Shown: positions 11,901-24,449 of the stretch, piece by piece
Layout: every line of letters begins with the position of its first letter
How positions within the stretch are numbered: the first letter of the stretch is position 1
Assembly (NCBI GenBank): GCA_029582165.1
Contig: CM055868.1
Location: 10,863,501 to 10,927,500 of the forward strand
DNA length: 64,000 nucleotides
Direction of reading: 5' to 3'
Source: Portulaca oleracea
Taxonomy: Eukaryota > Streptophyta > Magnoliopsida > Caryophyllales > Portulacaceae
Position numbers and translations under genes: made by a program
The notes under the pieces: generated by a model
Database searches by the model: none
What the model was told of the DNA's origin: nothing
What the model saw: the letters and a program-made list of their open reading frames with translations, nothing else

Positions 11901-13311
11901 CAGAGAGGCCAAATCTGACCAAGAAGGGGAGGCACAAAAGGAAGACATAGAAAATGATGGTGAAAAAGATGAAGAAGATGAAGAGGATAAACAAGAAATT
12001 TCAAGAACACAAGAAAGCTCTGTTGATACAGAATTACCATTGGGAGAAGAGGATGGGCTAAATTGGAGGCAATTATACATGAATAACATGGAAGATCGTG
12101 AGAAAATATTGGTAGAGGAATACACCATAATTCTTAGGGACTATAAGAATATGAAAATGAAGCTAAATGAGATGGAGAAGGCCCATCGTGACAATAATTT
12201 TGAGTTAACATCGCTTATAGAAGAACTAAGGAATACAATTGCTGCCAAGGATGAAGAGATTAAAATGTTACGCAAAATGTTAGATGACCTACGGAATAAA
12301 CGAAATGACAGCTCTTTACAAAATGCACAAAATGAAAATGTGAGTATTGATTCTAATACAGAAGAATTCCAAGATGTAAAGCAAGAGGAGGAGCAAAAAG
12401 GTAGTGATAAGAAAGATGATGTTGTTTCCCAAGGCGATCCAAGTAAGAAGCCACTTTTCCATCATTTATATGATAGGGACGCAATAATCAAAGGTGAGGA
12501 AGTTGATGAAGAAGAGAAGAAATCCCTAATTGGTAGGGAAGGGGCTGAAAGGAGAGTAAAAATAAGCCTTGTGACTAAGACTAGGCCAGTTTCAAGGACT
12601 GAAGCCAAATTTAGAGCAGAATTGGATAATCTTCTTGAAGCAAACCTTGACTTCTGGCTGAGGTTTAGTACCTCATTTCATCAGATCCAAAAGTTCCAAA
12701 CTTCAATCAAAGACTTACACTTAGAGTTAACAAAGTTAAAAGAATCTCAAAAGAAAGGAGATGGTGACAAGTCCCAACAATCAGCAAAGTCGGATGCTAG
12801 ACCTTTGTACAAGCATCTAAGAGAAATAGAAACTGAACTAACATTATGGTTAGAACATAGTGCGGTGTTCCAGGAGGAACTGAGAAGCAGATTTTCCTCT
12901 TTAAACAATATCCAAGATGAGATCACCAAAGTATCAAATAATAGTAAAGCAAATGACAGTGAGCTTAGTGACTACCAAGCTGCCAAGTTCCAAGGTGAAA
13001 TTCTCAACATGAAGCAAGAAAACAGCAAAGTTGCAGAGGAGCTTCAAGCAGGTGTGCATAGAGTTAAAGCTCTCAAGGTTGATGTAGGAAAGGCATTATC
13101 AAAGTTGGATAAAGAGTATGGACTATTAGAATCAAAGAGCAGAAGTTATAGCCTAAAAAACCCCATGAGCAAGTCAAAGATCCCACTACGCTCGTTATTG
13201 TTTGGCATGAGGTTGAGAAGGAACAAGCAAAAATCATCAACATCTTTGTTTGGTAGTTCCAATCAACCTTTGCCTAAATCAAGTATTAGCATCTTAGAGT
13301 TTCCCAAATAA
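1176..13311 (+). CDS. NET2: NETWORKED 2 / KIP1-like actin-binding protein (whole gene, two exons)
   Basis: Exons 1176-1269 and 10553-13311 join through a codon split G|AT (Asp), giving a predicted 950-aa protein. Residues about 10-98 form an NAB (NET actin-binding) domain: the WWWASHIRTKQSKWLEQNL core is in exon 1, and MEEKVKSMIKII, DSFAKRAEMYYKKRPELI and YRALAERFDH are in exon 2. Long coiled coils follow, then an acidic stretch (about 497-515), a conserved block around SRTEAKFRAELDNLLEANLD, and a basic tail (PLRSLLFGMRLRRNKQK) before the stop. NET proteins bind F-actin at membranes. NET2 members are known mainly from pollen tubes, where they link actin to the plasma membrane and to receptor-like kinases. 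The domain order, length and two-exon structure fit NET2. The A-D paralogue cannot be assigned. No frameshift or internal stop is present. Confidence 0.93.
2056..2343. mobile_element. Stowaway MITE (Tc1/mariner type)
   Basis: This 288-bp element has TIRs CTCCCTCTGTTCCATATTAA and TTAATATGGAACGGAGGGAG and is flanked by TA on both sides (2054-2055, 2344-2345). The CTCCCTCYGTYCC terminus is diagnostic for plant Stowaway MITEs. It sits inside a duplicated ~70-bp segment (1975-2045 and 2346-2420). Confidence 0.92.
2425..3290. repeat. Tandem duplication (~450 bp) with GGGTTCGGGTAAATACG motifs
   Basis: The block 2425-2790 is repeated at about 2870-3290 with many substitutions. Each copy starts with four to five ~40-bp sub-repeats of the type GTATTTCGGGTTCGGGTAAA and continues with a shared AT-rich tail ending in TATTACACCAAATAT-like sequence. 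No coding function is apparent. Confidence 0.75.
4018..4914. mobile_element. Tourist-like (PIF/Harbinger) non-autonomous element
   Basis: The TIRs are GGGGTCGTTTGG at the left and CCAAACGGCCCC at the right, with 3-bp TAA duplications at 4015-4017 and 4915-4917. The subterminal regions are inverted GGGAATGAGAAT-type repeats. No transposase is encoded. Length 897 bp. Confidence 0.88.
6141..6382. mobile_element. Degenerate Stowaway MITE
   Basis: The left end CTCCCTCCATTC and right end GAAGGAG, with inner inverted TTATTTGTCATTTA and GACATATAATAAATA, match the Stowaway consensus. The left TA is altered; the right flank has TA at 6383-6384. Confidence 0.75.
6665..7221. mobile_element. Mutator-like MITE with ~200-bp inverted repeats
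   Basis: The ends are GAGTTTTTTGTATTTTGG and CCAAAATGCAAAAAACCCA. The flanking 9-bp repeats are TTGAACATA (6656-6664) and TTGAACTTA (7222-7230), one mismatch apart. The two halves are inverted copies for roughly 200 bp each side. A 9-bp target duplication with long TIRs points to a MULE-type element. Confidence 0.8.
7453..7935. mobile_element. Tourist-like MITE
   Basis: The ends GCATGTGTTTAGT and ACCAAATACACCC are flanked by TTA at 7450-7452 and 7936-7938. The inner arms (GGAAAATAGTTTTC and GAAAATAGTTTTC) are inverted. A GA-rich microsatellite lies at about 7645-7725. Confidence 0.75.
8650..9895. mobile_element. Decayed element with ~200-bp inverted repeats
   Basis: The arm 8650-8850 is an inverted, diverged copy of about 9700-9895. 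Shared blocks include TGAATTTTAAAAATATC, AGAAAATTTAATTTG and AGTGTTGACTGCCAAATG. Exact ends and target duplication were not found. The size and long arms suggest a MULE-type element. The centre has a CT/CTAT microsatellite and proline/serine-like low complexity, but no transposase. Confidence 0.65.
8861..8932. repeat. (CT)n/(CTAT)n microsatellite
   Basis: A run of CT dinucleotides passes into about nine CTAT units. It produces spurious open frames. Confidence 0.9.
10553..13311 (+). CDS. NET2: NET2 exon 2 (rest of NAB domain, coiled coils, C-terminal tail)
   Basis: The acceptor TTGCAG ends at 10552. The exon then runs open for 919 codons to TAA at 13309-13311. The first in-frame ATG (10555) is internal: it corresponds to the Met after NLQD in the NAB domain, so a protein starting there would lack the tryptophan core. 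The remainder is rich in Glu, Lys, Leu and Gln with heptad-like spacing, typical of NET coiled coils. Downstream is a T-rich 3' flank without a canonical AATAAA; an AATATA lies near 13347. Confidence 0.95.
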
Positions 13312-16300
13312 GTTAACTTTTTTTTTATTGGTCTTGTAATTCTTTCAATATATAGAGAAATACATATATGCTTTAGAAATTTTCTTTTTTAATTTTTTTT
13401 TGTAAAATGAGGTTTTACTATTAGTGATAGAACTAACAATGAATAGTTGAAAGTAAACAGATGCGGTGTGAAAATTCAAAAGTGAATATGCGATCTATAG
13501 ATATCTTTTGATTACCATAAAACAAATGATCTGACTAAACCTGGTATCCATTGAAAGGGGATTGGAGGCTCACAGGTGCCCCTTTTTCCAATAGTACTGT
13601 TAAATATTCAAATGGAGAAAAAATTGGTTAAAAAAAGAATTTTTTTTTTTCTCTTAATAAGATATTTACGGTACATACAGTTTGTCCGTGCATTGTTTTC
13701 TTTCATAGAATTTTCCAAGTCGGCTTACATGATTTCTTAGACTGCATAATCAAAAATTAACAACACTCCTATGTAAAAAATATTCTCCTTACCGAACCTA
13801 TACTCTCACAAGGCATCACTTGATGGTTGGGAGATAGACAAAATATTTAGTTCTAGAAAGACCTTTCGGTGGATAATAAGATCCTAGTTGAACTTATTAA
13901 TATGCATATGTCCACGAAAGGAAATATGGACATTGAATGAGTGAATGCATTAGACAAGAAAAATCATTGAATATAGCTAAACTACTTTAGGTAATCTAGA
14001 ACTTTGTCATGCTAAACAAAATAGATGTGTTATTTTCAATCTTGAAAGTCTACACATGAGGGTTGAAACAGGACCTCAAGGATCAAAAGAACAGTAATCA
14101 CAATAATCGGACCTCAAATAGGCAATATATTCGACCAAAAAAAAAAGATCGCCAAGGACTTTGACTAACTGAAAAACAAACTGTGAAGGCCGACTTGTTT
14201 GAGCTATAAATTGCTCAATACAACTCCAAACTATGTGATTCGATCATCTAGATTTGTTACAAAACCAAGAAGTATCCAACCATATAAATATCTATAGTTA
14301 GTAGTTACGATATCACACCCAAATAAATGAATCAATGAATGTTATCACAAATAACACTCCCAAACAAATTCAATAACAATCAACCACCAAGGAACAATTT
14401 ATACATTTAAAGTCACCAAACTAGAAACTAAAAAGGGATATGAACACCCTATAATGAGTAAACTCACCAAGGTTGAACTTAGGGATCATTAAGGAATGGA
14501 TAAATGATTGCCACCATCAAAGCTATAAAGATTCCCACCCAAAACATCACTAATCAACTTAGATAAATGGTATTTTTGGAGGATACTAGCTTAGGGATGA
14601 GGAAAGAGAGGAAAGAGAGGAAAGAGCCTAAGACCTTCCATTTAACTAGGGAATTGCAAAATAAAAGGAGTAAAATCAGTTTTTAGTCGTCCATTGGAGC
14701 TGCTAATACAATCCTTGATTATTGATTGTATTATTCTAGCTATAAGAAAAAAATAGTACAATTTCAAGCATAATTTTTATTGAGGCCTACTTCTGTTGAT
14801 ATTGATCTAAACAAATCTCATGAATAGTTGTTAAAAAGCTTGGAGCCCAAGGATTTTAAATATACATAATGACACCTTGAATGCTAAAAGGAAACGACAA
14901 AAATTCCCTACATGGTTGTCTGGGCAGTTTTCAACCTAATGAATTGTTGTTATTGGCAAGACCAACATGGACTTTTTTTATTCTTAATGTTCCCTTGGAT
15001 TGTCTTTACTCATTGTCCTTCACATATCTAAGGTTGTAAGAATAACTTAGATTATCCCAAAATGACCAAGTTGAAAGAGTCCCTTCTTGTCTTGCCATGG
15101 TGAAAGACCTTGACAGTGAGTACAATTCCACTTGGTTCCCTTTACCCTATGCATGTCCATTGTCCTTGGCCTTTAGTAATAATCTTGATGCAACATTTAG
15201 GTCTTGATCCTTTTTCATTAAAGCCCTTGGCCAATAGACAAAATAATCCTTAACCTAGATTTTAGCTTGAAGACTCATGCTGACCAAACTAGCCATAGTG
15301 GTTCATATGACCAAAAGTTAACACTGAAATATGCCAAGTCTGATTGACATTGAACACAAACTTGACCAACTTTGAGCTTCCCCTTTGAGGACCTTGACAA
15401 AAATGATCTTGGTTATTGGAAAAGAACACAATTTCTTTGTCAAGTGCCTTAATCTGAAGCTCCTCCTTGAAGTTGGCCAACATGCTCAAGGACCTGCATT
15501 ATTCGCATCACAAATATGTCTCAAAAACCATTGGAATTTCAATTCTTATAATCAAAAATCAAGATGAGCTACGTGCTTAGCTCTATGGTGTCAAAAATAT
15601 CCTAACAAATGATAATGTTCTCGAATATGGAATTAGATAATTTACTAAAACAATCTTCTCATGGAAAAATTCACATAATGTACTACTAACAAGATGAATC
15701 TATTAGGGAGAGGAAAGTCCACTAGATCAAACATGTCCACCATGTAAAGATGACATAGAATTGAAGGACTTGTTTTTTTTTGGGAATCCTGAGTTATTAG
15801 CTTTGAACCTTTTCTCTTTTTTAGCGAGCTAATCTTAGAAGAAAGTTTAGCTTTGTAGCGTATGAGTCATCCTAAAGGTTAATCTTTATGGCCCATGGAT
15901 CACTTTACATCAATCAATTTCAACCCCAAAGATGGAACCCAAAATAACATACGAAGGACTCTCTTTTTTGTTATGCTTTCTAGGTATAAATCCACAAAAG
16001 AAGATAAAAATGGATATGACTACCTTAAAGGGATTAATAATCACCAAGTAGCCTAAGGAATCCAAGATGGTTGAAAGAAGATCAATCACAAACAATTACC
16101 TTGAACTCCTGATAGTTCCACCTGAAAGAGTTTAGAGTATCACAAACTCACAAGAAAAGGAACTAATCAAGCACACTCACTCAAGGATTAAGCTTGGATA
16201 TTGATTTGGATCTCCAAATACCCTTGATATCATATTCATCATCTCAATATTCATCAAAAAGTTGTTGAATCTCTCCTCTAAGAATCAAATTTATAGGCTA

Positions 16301-16624
16301 GAGGTTTAGGATAAATCCCTAGGAGAGAAATTAATCTGAGGGCCAAGATTAAACCCTAAATACAAACCGGCTAGGATTTAATTATCCAAATATACTCGAT
16401 GGAGAGTGGGGTAATTAGGGAAAAATACATGATAAGTGAGAAACTCAAAACAATGAAAGGTAAGGAATGTTGCGTTTAAGAAATCTCAATTGTTGAAGAT
16501 GGCAAGACGGCGCGAATGAGCCGCACAATCGTGCAACTGATGAACCACCAAAGAAGCTCTAGAATCCCGAGGTTCGCATGAACGGGTAACTCTTACTACA
16601 AGATCGTGGATGACTCTCAGGATG
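13312..16624. other. Intergenic, no gene recognised
   Basis: This contains the NET2 3' flank, then AT-rich sequence with only short, unrelated open frames. From about 16500 GC-rich text with CGCACAATCGTGC-like motifs appears. It resumes after the solo LTR (18490-18600, GCACGATCGTGTGG), so an older repeat was probably split by that LTR. Confidence 0.5.
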
Positions 16625-18470
16625 TGTAGACATCGGATTTTGGCACATAAATATATAGCATAACTATATATAATGAAGCAAAAATAAAGAAGGAGAAGTC
16701 ATTCAATAAGCTAGATTGTTAGCATAAATTTTATATACTTTTTAATGTAATTGTTATTACTTGCTTTTTTATGTATTTTTAGTTAGAAAATTAGAAAATT
16801 AGAAAATAAGGGAAGCCAAGCCATGCAAGCCACGTGCCAAGAGGTCTCAAGTTCAAAGCCTAGCAAAAGCATCCAAAAGCATCCAAAAACATCAAATAAA
16901 GCTCCTACTGTCCATGTGTGAATAGGGGAATTTAGCATGTGTTTTATTCACATGTCTACCGTCCAAAGGTGCATGGATGCTAGCAAATACATCCCTCCAC
17001 TCTCTATAGGCCGATCGGCCTTTATTTCATTCACACCCAAAGTCATCTCTTCACACTACCATCCACCTACATACACCCCCTTAGTCATCTTGGAATTAGG
17101 GGTTGTTGACTACGAATGTGGAGAATGCATGTATGTGCATGTATGTTCAAGCCTCTCCTTCACCTATAAATACTACCTCTCGTGAAGCCAAACTCACTAA
17201 ATCATTCACTCATTCTTCCTCTCCTTCACTCTCATTCATCCATTCTTCCATTCTCTCATCATCTCTCTAATCTCTATTATATTATCATCTTTCTACCTCC
17301 TCCTCTATCATCTTTCCACCACTTTATTACCTCAATAATCTCTTATCCTATCCTACCTTAAGCCTCTAAACCCTCATCCTATCCATTCTTACATGAACAC
17401 CACAAAAGCCTAGCTAAAAACATCCCAAAAACACCACAAAAAAGCCCTTTCTTCCTACACCTTTTCTATCATCTTTCCACCATATTCTTACCATCAATAT
17501 CTCCATTCCTTCACCTTCTTCAATTCCCTAATCCATACTCTCATCCTATCCTCCCTCATCTCCACATAAATCTCCCATAAAACCTCCCAAAAACATCACA
17601 AAACTATCCTAAAACATCACAAAAAGAGCCTTTTCTTCCTACCCCTTTTCTTATCCCTTTTCCATACTTTTCTCCATCCACTTTTGGGACCATTTTGGCA
17701 TATTCAAGAGCAGTATTAAAGGGATCCAAAGGCTACTACAACAAAGGCTAGGCAAGGCTTCCCTTCAAAAGGCATAATGTAAGCTTTTAATTATTTCCTT
17801 TTTATGTAAATAAAGTGTACATGTTGTATTTTCTTTCTTTCTTATTTGTTGCACGTTCAATGAAGTAACTCTATAAAATATTCATTTATTTCCCTTCCAA
17901 AATTTATCAAAAGCATATTTTAAACTTTTAATAGAGTCTTTCCGTTTATAAGGGGCGAACTCTTAAAGTTTACTTTTCAAGTTCGTAGCCTTACCTCCGA
18001 ATCCATTCTTGGGTTTTGTAGGCGGAGTCTTTCTTTCTTTTCTTTTGGTTTTGTCTTAGCTTTTCCCTTAAAAAGTCGGGTGGCGACTCCCATTTCGAAC
18101 TAAAATACATCGGAGATTGCATAAACTATGGTTAACATGGTTTTACAACGTATCGATGCAACTTTAGGGTTTCTTTCTTATATTTCTAAATAATATATGC
18201 ATAAATCACTCTCTTCCGAGCCTAACATTTAAATGAGCAATTTGGGTTAAATTTAGAAGAGTTTGGAACAAGTAGATGTTCACTCTTAAAGGTTTAATTC
18301 AATGACTCATAAAATGCCCAAGTAAAGGGAAAGTGATTTTACAAAATATTATTCATGAAATGTATGATAGGTTTCCTTAAAGAGTTTTCAACCCCATCAC
18401 AAATCACTGAATCATATCCCCTATCCACGTAAACGTTCGGAAGCCCGAACGACGAGGAAAATTGTCCACA
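16625..18470 (+). mobile_element. Solo LTR (1,846 bp), probably Ty3/gypsy Tat-like
   Basis: The segment starts TGTAGACATCGGATTTTGGC and ends GTCCACA, so it is bounded by TG...CA. It is flanked by identical 5-bp repeats GGATG at 16620-16624 and 18471-18475. The start and the GGGTGGCGACTCC motif near 18070 resemble LTRs of plant Tat/Ogre-type elements (family memory, not a search). There is no internal region or second LTR, hence a solo LTR from recombination. A long CT-rich, hydroxy-rich region spans 17200-17700. Confidence 0.75.
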
Positions 18471-18475
18471 GGATG

Positions 18476-19947
18476 ATGATGCATGATCCAGCGATGGAGA
18501 GAACGATCGTGCGTCGGGTTGACGTCCTCCAGTTGGGGTTTTCCGAGTTGTGCACGATCGTGTGGCCAAACGGCACACTCGTGCGGCCCACGTTCTCTTT
18601 CCTCCTTTGGTTCCTTTCATCCCAAAGATCAAGTGAATATCCCCCCAAGCATTTTGAGCCCAAAATAACCAAGATTAGACTCCAAAGTAAGGAACGAGCT
18701 TGACTTGAGGAAAATTAGTTAGAAGTCGCCTTCAGTTTTATTTGCTGGAAGGGAGGACCCTAAGTTCACATGCTTCAAGATTTGAGAGTGAATGAGAGTC
18801 CTATGTCCATGTAGTGGCTGACGATTATATAGATCCCTTTCAATGTCTTTAAAAAGTCGTCGTACTGATAACCTTAGTATGGTATAATAGTTTTTTTTTC
18901 GTTATGCACTTCCTTGGATTTCTAGGTGTGGGTACACTAAGCCTCCACTTCTTCATCCTCATAATGTATACATAATCTCTTATTAAGTCTCGTAATGGCC
19001 TTGACAAATTCTTAAGCTCTCACGTCTTACTAGGTGTCTTTATTATCTATCATTCCTTGTACCTACCATTGCATTTCATTTAGGTGCCTAGCAGTGAGAG
19101 AGACATTTTTGTCTAGTATCTCCTAACTTGGGACTCTATTTTTAGCCATCGATCATAATTGTGTGGAAGGAGAGAAACCTTCTTCTTCAATTTAGAAAGA
19201 TTGAGATGAACTGACAATGTCAGTAGTGGTAGATAGACTTGGAACTAGTAACAATGAAGTGCCTTTAGGGCCCTTAACCAACCTATTTATTCCAGCCTTG
19301 ATCTAGGGTTCCGCAATGAGTCGTATTTTGTATGAATGAAAACTAAAAATTCAAAAATTGACTTTGACACGAACCTATCCAATGTATGTCACGACTTAGC
19401 TAATGAATATGGAACATCCTACATGTACGCTCACATGTCTATTGTTGACTGGGTTGACTTAAACTCACTTAGGCTTGCACGTTGACTTTTAACTTAGTAT
19501 GATGGTATGTACCAATAGGGTGAAGAGTCCATCAAAATTTCTCGAGATCAAGTCACATTGGGTTTCAACAGGCCTCTACTCTCAAATAACAAGTGAAACA
19601 TGGATAAACACTACGGCTGTCAAATATTATTCAAGCTAAATAAAGCCAAGGTTGGACCTCAAGTCAACTAAACTTATCAACTTAAAAATTATAGCATTTT
19701 AAGTCTTGATTTATATTAATTTTACTTTAGTTTTTATATGCAAATTGTTTAATTTCTTATTAAACTGTTAGGTTTTGAATATTTGCATAAAATTGACTTA
19801 GAAAATTAAAATGGACTTTTTTGAGATAAAATGTAACATTTTTATAAGAATTTTATAAAAATATAAAGGTCATAATCTACCCTAAATTACTTAATTAAAT
19901 GCAACATATTATTTTTAGGAATTTTGGCCCCAAATAATCTCTATATT
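18476..19947. other. Intergenic, remnant of the repeat hosting the solo LTR
   Basis: Bases 18476-18640 carry CGATCGTG-type motifs continuous with the left flank of the solo LTR. The remainder has no recognisable gene or ends. Confidence 0.4.
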
Positions 19948-20190
19948 TAGGTTCTTGATTGGGAATAACCCAAATTGAAATATTATATATCATCCATCGT
20001 CCAAACTTTTGGCCTATTTTCAATATTAAACTTTTTACCTATTTTATGCACGGATTTTGGATTCTCCATTTCCTAAAATACGTTAAACTTTTATTTATAA
20101 AAGTAGGTCAAAGACATAAAAAAATAGGTCAAAAGATTGGACTATTGAGCGAATAAAAGCCAATTTGGATTGTTCCCAATCAAAGACCTA
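19948..20190. mobile_element. Palindromic MITE (~243 bp)
   Basis: The left arm TTGATTGGGAATAACCCAAA and right arm TTTGGATTGTTCCCAATCAA are inverted, with further complementary blocks inside (AGGTCAAA and TTTGGCCT types). The superfamily is uncertain; TA-flanked ends would fit a Stowaway-like origin. Confidence 0.7.
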
Positions 20191-23100
20191 AAAATATGGA
20201 TTTTTTATGGAGAATCGATTTTATCTTAATTAATTGGTTTTCTAAAAATATTTTTGCTAAAAATAGCTTAGCCTAACCCCAGGAATAGCAAAAAATATGT
20301 TGTAGAGATTAATTGCACATAGAAAATATGTAGACGTGATTAATCACTACCAAATTGGCAAATTTGTGGGAGAAAAATCAAGAAATCTTATGAAAGTTGC
20401 TCAACGCAGCTGAATGCAACTAAAATTGTGGTGCTCCTACTATAAATAAAGACCTCGAGCAAGCTTTCAGATCATCCCACTCAACTGAGTAACATTTCCC
20501 TTTGAGGAGTAAACCTTCATACATAAAAGGGAAACCTTTCTCTACCATCAAATCCCTCCATTTCACCGCAAAATAGTGTGGTCCAAGAAAAAGAGGAAGA
20601 ACTCCAAAGGTCGAAGGAAGGAAGATGATGCAACTGACCCTTGAGTAGTTTGATTCATATATTGTTTATTTTTATTTGCTTTCTTAGATTAGCTTGGTTT
20701 ATGCTTTAATTTCTAGTTTAGTTTAGCTGCTTTTATTTTCCAAGAACCACTTATGATAAGTATATCCAAGCTAAACGTTCTATGTATAACTATACGTGGT
20801 AAGCTCGGATTTTTTTCTTCCTCAATATTAATTTTTTACATGAACAAATGACTAGTTATTAGTGTATTATATTAGCCAAGAGATGAAGTACTGAAAATGG
20901 AAGTCCATCATTAGAGGCTTTGTGTTTAAAACTAGACAATAACTTTGAGCATAAAAGTGATTGTGTGAGTCTTGGGATAAAGGTGTCGGTGCTTCAATCG
21001 GGGATTAGCATGATAAGTAAGGGCCTTTGCGAGCTGAGACATAGGTTATATGTGTCGCCCTTATGGAGTTGCTTCATATCTACTTTTATTATTTTTTTAA
21101 TTTACTTTGAGTCACCGAATTTGGCTTGCCTCCATTCTGACTATACGCACATGATAAGCATGTTCGTATGTCCTATATACCCTATCGAAATTACTTTCTA
21201 TGTAATAAGTCAGATCAACCATTGTTTGTATTGTGTCTTGTTTCAGTTGTACAATGATCATATGTCATATATAAACTTTGCTCGTTTATTTGTTTTCATA
21301 TTATATTTTATCTCTTTCAAATATTGAATCACTTAGTAATAGCATGTCTAGCTCAAACTTGGTGAACTGTTTGTTATTTATGCCTACTTTAGTCATCTCT
21401 CAGTTGAATATCATTAACTTTGCATGTTAGACCATTGCTTAACACCTACACACCTACACTTTGCACCCATTTATTGTTTGTCCTTACCACCTTTTCATTT
21501 GTAAACAGTAGTCCTCATTAGATCAACCAGATTTACCACTACAGCATTCTACATCAAGGGCTTCAGATAAAAGCAAACTATATGTGATTTGTAACATCAC
21601 ATGGATTAGTAGTGGTATTTAAGATTGAATTGAGGGAGTTGGCCTAATAGTCTAGTTGTTAACTTAGTCTTTATACCATGTCTTTCTAAGTAATTGATTA
21701 ATTTATATACCACAACATCTCACGTCACCAACAAAGACTAGCCTATACACCACTTGTTTTGTGATGCCTGTCGAGGAAGACCCCTTAGTCTAAGCTTTGG
21801 TCAAGGCTCTCTTGCTTCCAGTCCCCTTGGCTTATCTAGACTAGGATAATACGTTGCGGAGACCATACACATTTACCATATGGAAAAAAACGAAACCAGA
21901 GTTTACACATGTAGAACATAGATAGCACACATCATAAAGGGTACAACCTGACAATGGTCATATATTAAGGTTTAGGTTGGCTATCTTAAGGCTTCTAGCT
22001 CATGTCTCATAAGATGTCTCAAATTTTACTAAATACATAGTAGAGGGGACCATGTGTTATGCACCAACTTTAGAGAAATGTATGTGCATCTCCAAAAAAA
22101 TTCTAAGAGTGCTTAATGGGTGGGAAAAGACCATAAGCTTTTGAAAACGTAAGGGCATCTCCCACAAGTTGCGGTTAACTTCGCACTAAAAGGGATAAAT
22201 GTGGGTTATAAACCATAAGCGATGCCTTTCGTTACTTACTAACTCATGAGAGCTTGCGACTAGGCCTGTGCATGAAAAATGTCTGCTGAATAATAAAATA
22301 AAAACTATTGCTAATTCATAAGACGTTCAAGATTTTGGACGACGTCTATCTTCGAATGGTGCCAGGATGGGAAATGTTTGGACCTAACGGTGCTTCTTTT
22401 CTAAGAGGTGGCCCGCAAGGGATGCCAGGAGCTTGCCTTTGAATTGGAGTGGTATGTGCTTACTCAATCATTTGTAGGGACTCATTTGAGTTGTCATCGG
22501 ATCTCAGAGGATTGTACTACTGACATAATTTCTTCCATCACTTACGGGTTGACGGGTGGATTCCACTACCTTTTTTCTCTTGACATGACGTGAATTATCA
22601 TCTTCTTCCATCTCCATAAGTGAGGGGTGCCCTGTTCAGTGGAACATCTTAGAGACGATTCAATCTTGCTAAAGTTGTAGCCCCATTTGACTCCATTATC
22701 AACCGGTGTCTCCCCACAAATGGCGTCAAATTATGGTGCACATAAAAAATTAAGGAAATGCTAATTTTTCCTCAAAGAGGGTTGAGTTTGGGAGGATTAG
22801 GATTTACATATGGACTTAGTATATCCATGGAGCTAGCTTACATCCTTTGATTATGGGTCATAGAGAATTGGACCGCTTGAATGTTAGATGTAATGTAGAT
22901 TGATTTTCGTGTAAATAAGGTAATGAGGAAGTTAGGAAGCAACAAGAGGCAACCAATTCGTGCCCCAAGAGAGTTTAGCAGACAACTACTATAGGAAACG
23001 AGAAAGAATAACAATTAAGGATTCACATCTAGCTTAGAGAAGGGCGGCAACGGTTGTCGCCCGCAAAAGTGAACATCACATACCTTGTTCATATTTGTTT

Positions 23101-23294
23101 TAGGTGTACTTATAGCCTTATGCATAGGCAATTTGGATGTTTTATCTTTGTTTGGGCTTTCCATTAACTTTAGGGGAAAAATGCTTGGCTGTGGAGTTTT
23201 GAGCTGCCTTTTATGAAAGATGACCCATTTTGCATTGGACTTATGTAAATTCTTCAAAGGGATTTTCGCTCTAATTAATATGTGCTCGTAGGAA
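20191..23294. other. Intergenic, no gene recognised
   Basis: A TATA-like CTATAAATAAA at about 20440, followed by a C/T-rich start-like stretch, resembles an LTR promoter, but no LTR pair was found. The longest open frame here (20920-21327) has no family motif. Probably a decayed retroelement. Confidence 0.4.
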
Positions 23295-23507
23295 ATTGAC
23301 TGAGAATAATCTAAATTGACTTTTTGTCTAACATTGTGCTAAACCTTTGAATTATTTACTGTCACTAAGATTTTTTTTCTATTTTAGCAATCAAAATCCA
23401 AAATTTAGTGCCTAAACTAGAAAAAAAAAAGCTTAGTGATAGTAAATACGTTAAAAGTTTAGCACAATGTCAGCCAAAAAATCAATTTTAGATTATTCTC
23501 AGTCAAT
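23295..23507. mobile_element. Palindromic MITE (213 bp)
   Basis: The arms ATTGACTGAGAATAATC and GATTATTCTCAGTCAAT are perfect inverted repeats at the ends. Complementarity continues inward (ACATTGTGCTAAAC and GTTTAGCACAATGT) over most of the element. Confidence 0.85.
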
Positions 23508-24009
23508 CACCTGTGAGTGCAGATTAAATGGAGCCAAAATCCCTTATCGAAATTCATTTTCGTCAACCGAAACATTAGTCAACTATAAGAGCAAATGCAA
23601 TAGCATTTCAATTTTTTGGGATGCAAGTGTGGGTCCCACCCATCTGCAACATCCATCATTTCCCTTTTTAGAACTCCATTCCATCTGCAAGTTTGTGGTC
23701 CATTTCACAATACTTTTTTACGTTAAAATATATACCCTACTTTTTAACATGTTAAACAAGTCCATTCAGCCAACTAAGGAAAAAAGAAGAAGAAGAAAGG
23801 GGCTAGCATTTGAGAACGTAGCAGGGCTCTTATTTCTATGTTCCTGATTTTAATTCCTTCTTGGAGAAAATCTCAATTCCACTGCTCATGTTTCAATGCA
23901 AGAGAGATGTCACTGCATATGCTCTAAATGATCAAATAGAATAAAAATCTTCAATTGTAAATATATGGTAGCCAAATAATATGAACTTACACAATTTTAA
24001 TAGTTGTGG
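23508..24009. other. Intergenic, no gene recognised
   Basis: A 126-codon open frame (23467-23847) begins inside the MITE and shows no domain. It is treated as chance. Confidence 0.4.
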
Positions 24010-24366
24010 ACTACATATATGCAACAGTATTTACAACACATATACGGTGATTGACTAAAAGTAAGTCCATATTTTTATATATTTTTTCTTTTGGGAAAGG
24101 AGCCCCTTTTAGAGTAAACATAGTTTAGGTTTCAAAATTTATTTATTTTCTCTTCTTCAAGGCTCACAAGTCAATCGAGCTTCCCTGTGTTCAGCTTCAC
24201 TCATTTAAGTCTAGAGCTTGAGTCAGATACTGATCCACTCTTGCTAACCGAGAATCCAACTTCGATTATGGAAGAGTGGACATTTTTACTTCAATTTTTA
24301 CATGAAAATGAATGTATATTGGACACTTCTCGACCCTCTTCCTAACTAAGGCCCAACTCCTACCAT

Positions 24367-24449
<83 letters not shown>

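Noticed and set aside
11388..12128. Open frames of 60-143 codons on the - strand opposite NET2 exon 2
   Set aside because: They are shadows of a Glu/Lys/Leu-rich coiled-coil coding region; the reverse strand gives Ser/Leu/Phe-rich text without any family motif.
20920..21327. 135-codon open frame on + strand
   Set aside because: No motif, no splice or promoter context, and a composition matching the surrounding spacer.
23467..23847. 126-codon open frame on + strand
   Set aside because: It starts inside a palindromic MITE arm and has no conserved feature.
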